Shown here piece after piece: positions 8,762 through 16,287 of a stretch of DNA of 64,000 nt. The DNA lies in the NCBI GenBank assembly GCA_902776565.1, contig CACYQN010000005.1:87664-151663 (forward strand), read 5' to 3'. The translations under genes and the position numbers were made by a program. The DNA is from an uncultured Bacteroidia bacterium. GTDB lineage: Bacteria > Bacteroidota > Bacteroidia > Bacteroidales > ML635J-15. The notes beneath the pieces were generated by a model, which saw nothing but the letters and a program-made list of their open reading frames with translations, was not told where the DNA came from and did not search any database. Position 1 is the stretch's first letter; every line of letters begins with the position of its first letter.

Positions 8762-11455
8762 ATGAATCAGACTCATCATTACGAAGGTCTTACGGACGCA
8801 CAAGTCCTTGAAAGCAAGGAGAAACACGGAATAAATATACTTACCCCACCCAAACGCGAATCCTTATGGAGCAAGTTCATTGATTGCTTTTCCGACCCAC
8901 TTATCCGGATACTACTCATAGCACTTCTGCTCTCGATAGGAATATCTGTATATCAGTTCTTCTGGGGAGGTGCAGATGCATCGGTATTTTTCGAGCCAGC
9001 AGGAATCCTGATTGCCGTACTTCTGGCAACAATGGTCGGATTCTTCCTTGAACTTAGCAACGAAAAGACTTTCCAGAGCCTCAACGAGGTAAACGACGAA
9101 ACTCTTGTCAAGGTTATCCGCAATGGTAACGTATGCGAAGTTCAGCGCAAGGAAATCGTCGTTGGCGACATTGTCCTCCTCGAAATCGGTGAGGAAGTGC
9201 CTGCCGACTGCGAACTGCTCGAATCGTTCAACCTGATTATGAACGAGTCGTCGCTTACTGGCGAACCGCAATGCAACAAAACTACCGACCCTGCCCATTT
9301 CGACAAGGATGCCACCTACCCTTCAAACCACGTACTTAAGGGCACTACAATAATTGAAGGCTACTGCACCGCCAAGGTCATCCGCGTAGGCGACAGCACC
9401 GAATGCGGAAAGGTTTTCAAGGCCGCACAGGTCGAAGAAGGCGACCCCACTCCACTTAGCAAGAAACTCGACTGGCTGAGCAAAATCATCACCACCGCCA
9501 GCTACATAATTGCAGGACTTATCATCGTGGGACGACTTGTTGTTTATTTTGTTCAAGGCGATGCCGATTTGGGCGAAACAGAAGGCATCGTAGCTTTTGT
9601 AAAGTACATCCTCGACACCATAATGATTGCCGTGACACTGATTGTTGTGGCCGTCCCCGAAGGCTTGCCTATGAGCGTAACTCTCAGCCTTGCTTTCAGC
9701 ATGAAGCGACTGATGAAGCAGAACACGCTTCCTCGCACAATGCACTCCTGCGAAACTATGGGCGCAACATCGGTAATCTGTACCGACAAGACCGGCACCC
9801 TTACGCAAAACCAGATGAAGATTCACGACACATTCTTCGAATCGCTTACAGACCAAAAACTTACCGATGACAATGCTTCTCATCTGCTTGAAGAATGTAT
9901 CGCAATGGACACCAGCGCAAACCTCGACCTTTCCGACAAGGCTAAAGCAAAGACCGTCGGCAGTCCTACCGAAGGTGCAGTATTGCTCTGGCTCAACGAC
10001 TTTGGCATCGACTACCGCACAATCCGCGAAAACACCGAAATAGTTGATAGGATTCCATTCACAACCAAGAACAAGTACATGGCAACCGTAGTAAAGTCAA
10101 AGGTTGCCGACGGAAACATATTGTATGTAATTGGCGCACCCGACATACTCATTGCCCACAGCAACATTTCCGATGCCGACAAATCGAAATACGAAGCTAA
10201 ACTTGCCGAATACCAGAGCAAGGCAATGCGTACTTTAGGTTTTGCCTACTTGCCAACAGCAGATGGTCAGAAAGTTTTCGACGATGGAAAACTTTGCATC
10301 AACAACTTGCAGATGCTTGGTGTTGTTGCTATATCAGACCCGATTCGTCCCGAAGTACCAGCAGCAATACGCGACTGCCTCAATGCAGGAATTTCCGTCA
10401 AGATTGTAACAGGTGATGCACCAGGCACAGCAAAGGAAATCGGTCGTCAACTTGGACTTTGGACAGAAAGCGACACCGATGCCAACATACTTCTCGGTCA
10501 GGACATTGCAGAAATGACCGACGAACAGCTAAAGGCAGTAATCGCCAATGTCAAAATCATTTCGCGCGCCCGTCCGAGCGACAAGGAACGTGTCGTGAAG
10601 ATGCTCAAGGAACTCGACATGGTGGTTGCTGTTACCGGCGACGGCACAAACGATGCACCAGCACTCAACGCCGCCGACGTAGGACTTTCGATGGGCGACG
10701 GAACCGCCGTGGCAAAGGAAGCCAGCGACATGACCATCCTCGACAACTCGTTCAGCACCATAGCAAACGCCGTTATGTGGGGACGTTCGCTCTACAAGAA
10801 CATTCAGCGTTTCATAATGTTCCAGATGACAATAAACGTTGCCGCCTGCCTTATAGTGCTGGTCGGTGCGTTCCTCGGAACAGAATCGCCACTTACCGTA
10901 ACTCAGATGCTTTGGGTAAACCTCATTATGGACACCTTTGCAGCATTGGCTCTCGCCTCGCTCCCACCATCAAAGTCGGTAATGGACGAAAAGCCACGCA
11001 AGGTTACCGACCCAATCATAAGCAAGCCTATGGCTGGAAGAATCTTCGGCATTGGCGGACTTTTCTTTACAATACTGCTCGGAATACTGCTGTGGTTCCA
11101 GCATACTGACATCAGTTCGCTTGCAAACATAAGTTTCGACTTTGGTTCATTCGCCGAACTGTCTGCCAAGGAACTGAGCCTCTTCTTCACCATCTTCGTA
11201 ATGCTCCAATTCTGGAACATGTTCAACGCCAAGGCATTTATGACTGGCAAGTCGGCATTCTCTGGAATGCTGTCGTGCAAGTGGTTCCTTGTAATTGCCA
11301 TTGTAATCTTCTTCGGACAGATACTGATTGTTGAAGTAGGCGGACAGATGTTCAACGTTTGCCACCTCGAAATTCTAGACTGGCTGATAATAGTTGGAGC
11401 AACATCCATAGTGCTGTGGATTGGTGAAATCGCTAGGGCTATCAGAAAACGATAA
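8762..11455 (+). CDS. Calcium-translocating P-type ATPase, PMCA type
   Basis: An 897-aa inner-membrane cation pump. It has an N-terminal cation-ATPase domain, the actuator motif SLTGEP, the phosphorylation motif CTDKTGTLTQNQ with Asp342, a nucleotide-binding domain, the hinge VTGDGTNDAPALNAADVG, and about ten membrane segments. The PEGLP motif in the fourth membrane segment, followed by the phosphorylation site, fits calcium pumps of the PMCA/IIB group. The length is normal. A calcium role is inferred from family; a manganese or mixed specificity is possible. The next gene starts nine bases after the stop. Confidence 0.9.
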   Translation: MNQTHHYEGLTDAQVLESKEKHGINILTPPKRESLWSKFIDCFSDPLIRILLIALLLSIGISVYQFFWGGADASVFFEPAGILIAVLLATMVGFFLELSNEKTFQSLNEVNDETLVKVIRNGNVCEVQRKEIVVGDIVLLEIGEEVPADCELLESFNLIMNESSLTGEPQCNKTTDPAHFDKDATYPSNHVLKGTTIIEGYCTAKVIRVGDSTECGKVFKAAQVEEGDPTPLSKKLDWLSKIITTASYIIAGLIIVGRLVVYFVQGDADLGETEGIVAFVKYILDTIMIAVTLIVVAVPEGLPMSVTLSLAFSMKRLMKQNTLPRTMHSCETMGATSVICTDKTGTLTQNQMKIHDTFFESLTDQKLTDDNASHLLEECIAMDTSANLDLSDKAKAKTVGSPTEGAVLLWLNDFGIDYRTIRENTEIVDRIPFTTKNKYMATVVKSKVADGNILYVIGAPDILIAHSNISDADKSKYEAKLAEYQSKAMRTLGFAYLPTADGQKVFDDGKLCINNLQMLGVVAISDPIRPEVPAAIRDCLNAGISVKIVTGDAPGTAKEIGRQLGLWTESDTDANILLGQDIAEMTDEQLKAVIANVKIISRARPSDKERVVKMLKELDMVVAVTGDGTNDAPALNAADVGLSMGDGTAVAKEASDMTILDNSFSTIANAVMWGRSLYKNIQRFIMFQMTINVAACLIVLVGAFLGTESPLTVTQMLWVNLIMDTFAALALASLPPSKSVMDEKPRKVTDPIISKPMAGRIFGIGGLFFTILLGILLWFQHTDISSLANISFDFGSFAELSAKELSLFFTIFVMLQFWNMFNAKAFMTGKSAFSGMLSCKWFLVIAIVIFFGQILIVEVGGQMFNVCHLEILDWLIIVGATSIVLWIGEIARAIRKR

Positions 11456-11464
11456 AGAAATAAT

Positions 11465-12046
11465 ATGATTACAAGTCTTGATATAGATGCAAAATCATAC
11501 GAACCGAACAACGTGTTCAGGATAGATGACAACACCGCCATTATCACTGACGGCAAAACCACATTCGGCATATACAAGGACCACATATATAAGATTCTGG
11601 ATGGCGAAACAATTCCAAGCTTCAACCTAACAGACATTGAAGAAATGGAATTGTACAACAAGCTTGCAACATATCTAAGGGAATACGGCACTCCATACCA
11701 CGAAACAGATATTGACGATAAAGGTAGAACAATAATATTGCACGACAAAGTACTTGGATATTCGCTTGGTGAAGACAAAGACGAAATTGCAAAAGACGGC
11801 TTTGAATACGATGATTTATACAACCTCGATTGTTCTATTTGCGAACTAATAGCCCCTCGCCTAAAACGCTTCAAGGAACTGGACCCTGGTTGCCCTTGCG
11901 ATATATCATTCGAAGAATGGCAAGGAATCCTTGACAAGATGATATGGTCTTTCGAAAATTATCGTAACAGCGACGAGATTGACGAAAACAGAGTAAACGA
12001 AGGCTTTGACTTATTCCACAAATATTTTCAAAACCTCTGGTACTAA
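11465..12046 (+). CDS. Uncharacterised acidic protein
   Basis: A 193-aa cytoplasmic protein with no signal peptide or membrane segment and many Asp/Glu residues. I do not recognise a named domain. The C-terminal stretch around EEWQGILDKMIWSFE, followed by a helical tail, resembles short proteins seen in phage and immunity loci, but this is only a resemblance. It follows the calcium ATPase by nine bases and is probably co-transcribed, with no evidence that the two work together. Confidence 0.7.
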   Translation: MITSLDIDAKSYEPNNVFRIDDNTAIITDGKTTFGIYKDHIYKILDGETIPSFNLTDIEEMELYNKLATYLREYGTPYHETDIDDKGRTIILHDKVLGYSLGEDKDEIAKDGFEYDDLYNLDCSICELIAPRLKRFKELDPGCPCDISFEEWQGILDKMIWSFENYRNSDEIDENRVNEGFDLFHKYFQNLWY

Positions 12047-12064
12047 CATAAAAACATAAAAGCA

Positions 12065-13114
12065 TTGAAAAAAACTGCAATTATTTGTGTGCTAATCGCC
12101 ACATTTTCAACAATATGCACTAGCATATATTCACAACAAAATGCTCATTCCGATACAATTACAGTTGTTGCCGTAGGCGACATAATGTTCGGTTCCATCT
12201 TCCCCGACAGAAGCTACCTGCCGCCAAACGAAAACTACAAGGGTTTCCTCGACGAGGTTAAACCATACTTCAACGGCGACATCGTCTTCTGCAACATGGA
12301 AGGCGTACTTGCCGACACTCTTGTTCCCGAATGCTGTCCATTCTGCTTCGGGATGCCATCGATATTTGCCAACGGATACAAGGAAGCCGGATTCAACCTA
12401 ATCAGCGTCGGCAACAACCACGCAAACGACTTCCGCCAATATGGACGAGAAAACACAGCGAAAGTCCTCGACAAGATGGGGTTCAACTGGGCAGGCTACG
12501 CAACAAAACCATCGTGTACATTCACAATAAATGGCATAAAGTACGGTTTCTGCGCATTCTCGCCAAACACAGCCATCGCCTATCTGCACGACAAACAATT
12601 GGTTGCCAACACAATAAAGGCGCTACGTAAGACTTGCGACATCGTCATCGTCTCGATGCACTGCGGCGGCGAAGGCAAAAAGTACAGACATCTTACTCGT
12701 CAAGACGACTACTACATTGAGCAGAACCGCGGAAACGCATACCAGTTTGCCCACGATGCCATCGACAATGGTGCCGACATCGTTCTCGGACATGGTCCTC
12801 ACGTGACACGTGCCATTGAAATCTACAAAGGTAAATTCATTGCCTACAGTATGGGCAACTTCTTCACATACAATACCATAAACATAAACGATGAAATGGG
12901 GCTCGCTCCTATTTTCCGTTTCAAGCTAAGTGCAAGTACAGGAAAATTCATCAGCGGAGAAATAATATCGACCTACCAGACAAAACCAAACAAAGGTCCG
13001 CACATTGACCCGCAAAAGCGAGTTCTGAAAATAATACAGGAACTCACCGCTGCCGACATCTACGACAATTTGCCGAGGATTTCAAACGACGGAAAAATTC
13101 TTCCTCCGAAATAG
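12065..13114 (+). CDS. CapA-like metallophosphoesterase, exported, TTG start
   Basis: A 349-aa protein of the CapA/PgsA family (poly-gamma-glutamate synthesis protein, calcineurin-like fold). A signal peptide (about residues 1-23, ending IYS) precedes metal-site motifs VAVGDIMFG, FCNMEGVL, GNNHANDF, SMHCGGE and GHGPHV. There is no in-frame ATG between the previous stop and the conserved start, so translation probably begins at TTG (12065). A CapA-like paralogue lies at 57413. No capBC or amide-ligase genes are nearby, so poly-gamma-glutamate synthesis cannot be assumed. Confidence 0.78.
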   Translation: MKKTAIICVLIATFSTICTSIYSQQNAHSDTITVVAVGDIMFGSIFPDRSYLPPNENYKGFLDEVKPYFNGDIVFCNMEGVLADTLVPECCPFCFGMPSIFANGYKEAGFNLISVGNNHANDFRQYGRENTAKVLDKMGFNWAGYATKPSCTFTINGIKYGFCAFSPNTAIAYLHDKQLVANTIKALRKTCDIVIVSMHCGGEGKKYRHLTRQDDYYIEQNRGNAYQFAHDAIDNGADIVLGHGPHVTRAIEIYKGKFIAYSMGNFFTYNTININDEMGLAPIFRFKLSASTGKFISGEIISTYQTKPNKGPHIDPQKRVLKIIQELTAADIYDNLPRISNDGKILPPK

Positions 13115-13133
13115 GGACACCTATTATATATTA

Positions 13134-13661
13134 TTAGAACAATGCTCTTACCTCCTTCTTGAGCAATTCTAAGGCTTCCTGCGTTGGAGACTTCTCTATT
13201 TCAATCAGTTTTTCAAACACTGCCTGACTGTAAACCATCGCATTGTCCATCGAGTTCAAACCTTGAAGACACATATTCAGCATCTGGATTGTACGTTCCT
13301 TTGCATTGCGGGTTGCCTCCCACGCTTCTGATGATACATAAAGTTGCTGCGACAAGTTGTGCTCGAATTCTGCACGAATCGTAATCAGCATCTGCCTGTG
13401 CAATTCCTGAACCGTCATATTTGGTGTCTGCAAACGAACAATCACACTGTTCGGAGAAATACGTTCCAAGAAAAGAATTATTCTCTCGTAGGCCTGCAAG
13501 CGAAGCGGAGTTATCGTCTTCTGGTTTTCAAGAATTATCTGTATCTTTTTGGCTTCCAAGTCCTTTTTAAGCATTTGCCTTATTACCAGTATTGCAGTTA
13601 CAGCAACTACAACAGCAGGAATTGTTACAATAAGAATCTGCGAAATCATATTTAAAAACAT
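13134..13661 (-). CDS. Membrane-anchored conserved hypothetical protein (DUF7935-like)
   Basis: A 175-aa protein with one N-terminal transmembrane segment (about residues 5-27), then a charged, helical cytoplasmic region of KKDLEAKKIQIILENQK type. I recognise the pattern as a widespread Bacteroidetes family of unknown function, probably the one called DUF7935; that label is from memory. It is divergently arranged with aspC, 80 bases away, and converges on the CapA-like gene. Confidence 0.75.
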   Translation of the reverse strand: MFLNMISQILIVTIPAVVVAVTAILVIRQMLKKDLEAKKIQIILENQKTITPLRLQAYERIILFLERISPNSVIVRLQTPNMTVQELHRQMLITIRAEFEHNLSQQLYVSSEAWEATRNAKERTIQMLNMCLQGLNSMDNAMVYSQAVFEKLIEIEKSPTQEALELLKKEVRALF

Positions 13662-13741
13662 TCAAAATTATGTTATGCAATATTAAGAAATTTAATTTAA
13701 AAGAGTTATCTTCGCAGACAATTTTTTTTAATTCAAACACA

Positions 13742-14935
13742 ATGGAAAGAGTATCAAATAGATTGGAAAAAATGGCGGTTTCCGCTACTTTAGCAATGAC
13801 CGCAAAAAGCCGTGAACTTCAGGCTCAAGGAATTGATGTTGTTAACCTTAGCATTGGTGAACCAGACTTCAACACTCCAGACTACATCAAGGAAGCTGCA
13901 AAGGAAGCTATCGACCAGAACTTCTCGCACTATCCGCCAGTTCCGGGTTACGAATCACTTCGTAAAGCCGTATGTGCAAAGTTGAAACGCGAAAACAACC
14001 TCGACTACGAACCAGCACAGATAGTTGTATCGACAGGTGCAAAGCACTCGATTATGAATACTTTGCTTTCGATTGTTGACCCGGGCGAAGAAGTTATAAT
14101 CCCTGCTCCATACTGGGTTAGCTACATCGAGATGGTTCGTTTCTGCGAAGGTGTTCCCGTTGTTGTAAAGTGCAACATCGAATCGGATTTCAAGATGACA
14201 GCAGCACAACTCGAAAAGGCTCTCACTCCGAAGACCAGAGCCATCATCATCTGCTCGCCGTCGAACCCGACAGGTAGCCTTTACAGCAAGGCAGAATTGA
14301 AGGCTATTGCCGATGTTCTTGCAAAGCACCCAGAAGTTATCGTAATTTCTGATGAAATTTACGAGCACATCAACTTCGTAGGCGAACACGAAAGCATTGC
14401 ACAGTTCGATGACATCCGTCGCCGTTGCGTTATTATCAACGGTGTATCAAAGGGTTACGCAATGACTGGCTGGAGAATCGGTTTCATTGCAGCACCACTA
14501 TGGATTGCAAAGGGCGTTACCAAGTTGCAGGGTCAGTTCACATCTGGTGCTTGCTCAATAGCTCAGAAGGCTGCCGAAGCAGCACTCAACGCTGGCAACA
14601 GCGAATGCAAAAAGATGACCAAGATTTTCAAGAGCCGTCGCGACCTCGTTCTCGGTCTTTTGAAGGAAATCCCAGGACTGAAGCTCAACACTCCGCAAGG
14701 CGCTTTCTATATCTTCGCAGAAGTTTCCACATTCTTGGGCAAGGAAGCCGAAGGTATGAAAATCAACACTTCCGACGACTTAGCAATGTACCTGCTTGAA
14801 AAGGGACATGTTGCAACTGTCGGTGGAATTTCGTTCGGTTCTCCCGAATGCTTGCGTCTCTCCTACGCTACCAGCGACGACAGACTTATCGAAGCAGTTA
14901 AGCGCATGAAGGAAGCATTGGCAAAACTGAAGTAA
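13742..14935 (+). CDS. aspC: Aspartate/aromatic aminotransferase, class I PLP enzyme
   Basis: A 397-aa aminotransferase of fold type I. Family motifs are LSIGEPDFNTP, a PGYESLRKA substrate region, CSPSNPTG, the SDEIYEH aspartate and the PLP lysine in GVSKGYAMTGWRIG (near residue 235). The C-terminal arginine lies in a CLRLSYATSD context. It probably interconverts aspartate/oxaloacetate with glutamate. I chose the ATG at 13742 because the MERVSNRLEKM start matches the family; an upstream in-frame ATG at 13670 would add 24 atypical residues. Confidence 0.9.
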   Translation: MERVSNRLEKMAVSATLAMTAKSRELQAQGIDVVNLSIGEPDFNTPDYIKEAAKEAIDQNFSHYPPVPGYESLRKAVCAKLKRENNLDYEPAQIVVSTGAKHSIMNTLLSIVDPGEEVIIPAPYWVSYIEMVRFCEGVPVVVKCNIESDFKMTAAQLEKALTPKTRAIIICSPSNPTGSLYSKAELKAIADVLAKHPEVIVISDEIYEHINFVGEHESIAQFDDIRRRCVIINGVSKGYAMTGWRIGFIAAPLWIAKGVTKLQGQFTSGACSIAQKAAEAALNAGNSECKKMTKIFKSRRDLVLGLLKEIPGLKLNTPQGAFYIFAEVSTFLGKEAEGMKINTSDDLAMYLLEKGHVATVGGISFGSPECLRLSYATSDDRLIEAVKRMKEALAKLK

Positions 14936-14950
14936 TTTACTTTGTAAGCC

Positions 14951-15009
14951 AAATCCCCATGTTTTTTTGTCATCCTGAACTTGTTTCAGGATCTGAAACA
15001 TGGGGATTT
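14951..15009 (+). terminator. Stem-loop after aspC with embedded palindromic repeat
   Basis: A perfect 14-bp stem (AAATCCCCATGTTT at 14951-14964, AAACATGGGGATTT at 14996-15009) encloses an inner hairpin TCCTGAAC/GTTTCAGGA. There is only a weak T-run, so it may be a repeat element rather than a strong terminator. Confidence 0.6.
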
Positions 15010-15030
15010 GTTTCTACACTTGGCACAAAA

Positions 15031-15060
15031 AAAAGCCGCCCAAATGGACGGCTTAATTTT
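15031..15060 (-). terminator. Terminator between aspC and the lipoprotein block
   Basis: AAGCCG (15033-15038) pairs with CGGCTT (15049-15054). It is flanked by A-runs and T-runs on both sides, so it could serve both directions. It ends the minus-strand lipoprotein block. Confidence 0.75.
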
Positions 15061-15077
15061 TCTAGCCTACAATAAAA

Positions 15078-15338
15078 CTATTCTTCTACGCACTCAATTG
15101 AATAGCCAGGTTCAGCATCGTCTTGTGCCTTCATAGTTTTCTCGTAGTAATCGTTGCAGTTCTTGTAACCAGCGGTCTTGAGGTCTGCTCCTTCTATTGT
15201 TAGGTTTAATGTATTACCAAACATAGCTTCGACTTCAGGATCTGTGAATTTTGCTGTGCAAGTGCAGTCCTTAGGTGCACATGATGAAAATGCGAAAGCT
15301 GCAATAGCAACGACTGATAAAACTAATACTTTCTTCAT
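15078..15338 (-). CDS. Small Cys-rich lipoprotein, paralogue 1
   Basis: An 86-aa predicted lipoprotein. The signal peptide begins MKKVLVLSVV and ends in a lipobox FSSC. The mature part starts C-APKD-CTC and has two further cysteines near the C-terminus (KNC and IEC). The same C-x(3-4)-C-x-C then C then C layout occurs in the next three genes, so these are one family. I start at the ATG of the signal peptide, not the longer in-frame extension. It has its own promoter and is followed by a terminator. No function is known to me; paired cysteines suggest disulfides or metal binding in the periplasm or outer membrane. Confidence 0.8.
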   Translation of the reverse strand: MKKVLVLSVVAIAAFAFSSCAPKDCTCTAKFTDPEVEAMFGNTLNLTIEGADLKTAGYKNCNDYYEKTMKAQDDAEPGYSIECVEE

Positions 15339-15376
15339 CTTATTAAACTTTAAATTAAACAAATAAATTAACTGCC

Positions 15377-15406
15377 CAAAATTACATATAAAAACAACAT
15401 AAACAA
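15377..15406 (-). promoter_or_regulatory. Promoter of lipoprotein paralogue 1
   Basis: The reverse strand reads TTG (15404-15406), 19 bases, then TAATTTTG (15377-15384): a full Bacteroidetes-type promoter. Confidence 0.65.
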
Positions 15407-15433
15407 ACAAAAATTTCATTTTTTTATAACATA

Positions 15434-15466
15434 AAAAAAGCCCCGGAAAATCCGAGGCTTTTGTTT
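15434..15466 (-). terminator. Terminator after lipoprotein paralogue 2
   Basis: A hairpin with arms AAGCCCCGGA and TCCGAGGCTT (one G-T pair) lies 15 bases after the stop of paralogue 2 and is followed on the minus strand by an A/T-rich run. Confidence 0.75.
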
Positions 15467-15480
15467 CGTACAAATAAATC

Positions 15481-15699
15481 TTAGTGGCACTTAACTTCAG
15501 TTTTAACGCCCAAAAGTTCTATTGTAGAATTCATGTCCTTGCACTTTTCAAAGCCCAAGCTTTCCATATCTTCCTTAGTGATAGTCTTTTCACTCTTCAA
15601 ATCACCATCAGAATAATACTTGCACTTGCATTCCTTGCTGCATGATGACATTGCGAACAACAAACCAGCTGCTGCCAAAACTACTAATAACTTCTTCAT
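15481..15699 (-). CDS. Small Cys-rich lipoprotein, paralogue 2
   Basis: A 72-aa predicted lipoprotein. The signal peptide starts MKKLLVVLAA and ends in the lipobox MSSC. The mature chain begins C-SKE-CKC and keeps the two distal cysteines (EKC and VKC at the very end). The rest is charged and low in hydrophobics. It has its own promoter and terminator, so it can be expressed apart from its neighbours. Function unknown. Confidence 0.82.
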   Translation of the reverse strand: MKKLLVVLAAAGLLFAMSSCSKECKCKYYSDGDLKSEKTITKEDMESLGFEKCKDMNSTIELLGVKTEVKCH

Positions 15700-15740
15700 T
15701 TTCTTATTACTTTAAAAATTAAACATTATATTTTAGGTCG

Positions 15741-15768
15741 CAAAAATACAAAAAAATCAAAAAATCAA
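15741..15768 (-). promoter_or_regulatory. Promoter of lipoprotein paralogue 2
   Basis: The reverse strand reads TTG (15766-15768) and TATTTTTG (15741-15748), 17 bases apart. Confidence 0.5.
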
Positions 15769-15801
15769 CATTTAATTTTTTGTTAATCATCCGAAACAAT
15801 A

Positions 15802-16044
15802 CTATTCGCACCTTATACCAGCACCTAGCGTCTCGTCGTATCCAAGCCCAAGGCCATTGTAATAGTCATTCAGACCTGCACAGTTCTTTGCATTCAACCT
15901 ATTGATTTCATCCTGAGTATAAACGACAGGATTAGTATCCGTATTCTTTCCATCTGTCCACATAGAACAAGTACATTCCTTTTCGCACGATGCAAATAAC
16001 ATTGCAGCAACAGCAAACAACAATAAAACAAAATACTTTTTCAT
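15802..16044 (-). CDS. Small Cys-rich lipoprotein, paralogue 3
   Basis: An 80-aa predicted lipoprotein with signal peptide MKKYFVLLLF and lipobox FASC. The mature chain begins C-EKE-CTC, with later cysteines in KNC and IRC. It is nearly identical to paralogue 4 through the signal peptide, and the similarity extends into the bases just upstream of the start. An alternative start four codons earlier (MICK) exists. It lies a few bases after paralogue 4 and is probably in the same transcript as the M43 protease gene. Confidence 0.82.
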   Translation of the reverse strand: MKKYFVLLLFAVAAMLFASCEKECTCSMWTDGKNTDTNPVVYTQDEINRLNAKNCAGLNDYYNGLGLGYDETLGAGIRCE

Positions 16045-16065
16045 TTTACATATCATTTTAAAACA

Positions 16066-16287
16066 TTAATTACATTTCGTTTCCCTTACTACACCATTCT
16101 CGGTTTCTACATAGATGTCCATATCGGAACACGAGCTTATGCCATCTGGCATATCACTGACAGCAGAACCAGTCATTACCCCATTCCTATATGTCTTGCA
16201 AGTACATGTCCTCTCGCACGAAGCAAACAACATAGTTGCCACTGCAAATAATAACAAAACAAAATACTTTTTCAACCTACACATCAT
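16066..16287 (-). CDS. Small Cys-rich lipoprotein, paralogue 4
   Basis: A 73-aa predicted lipoprotein starting MMCRLKKYFV. The LKK here aligns with the MKK start of paralogue 3, so its start appears to have moved upstream after the ATG became TTG. The lipobox is FASC and the mature chain begins C-ERT-CTC, with distal cysteines in SSC and TKC. The ATG follows the stop of the M43 protease gene immediately (TAA-ATG), which argues for translational coupling. Function unknown. Confidence 0.82.
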   Translation of the reverse strand: MMCRLKKYFVLLLFAVATMLFASCERTCTCKTYRNGVMTGSAVSDMPDGISSCSDMDIYVETENGVVRETKCN

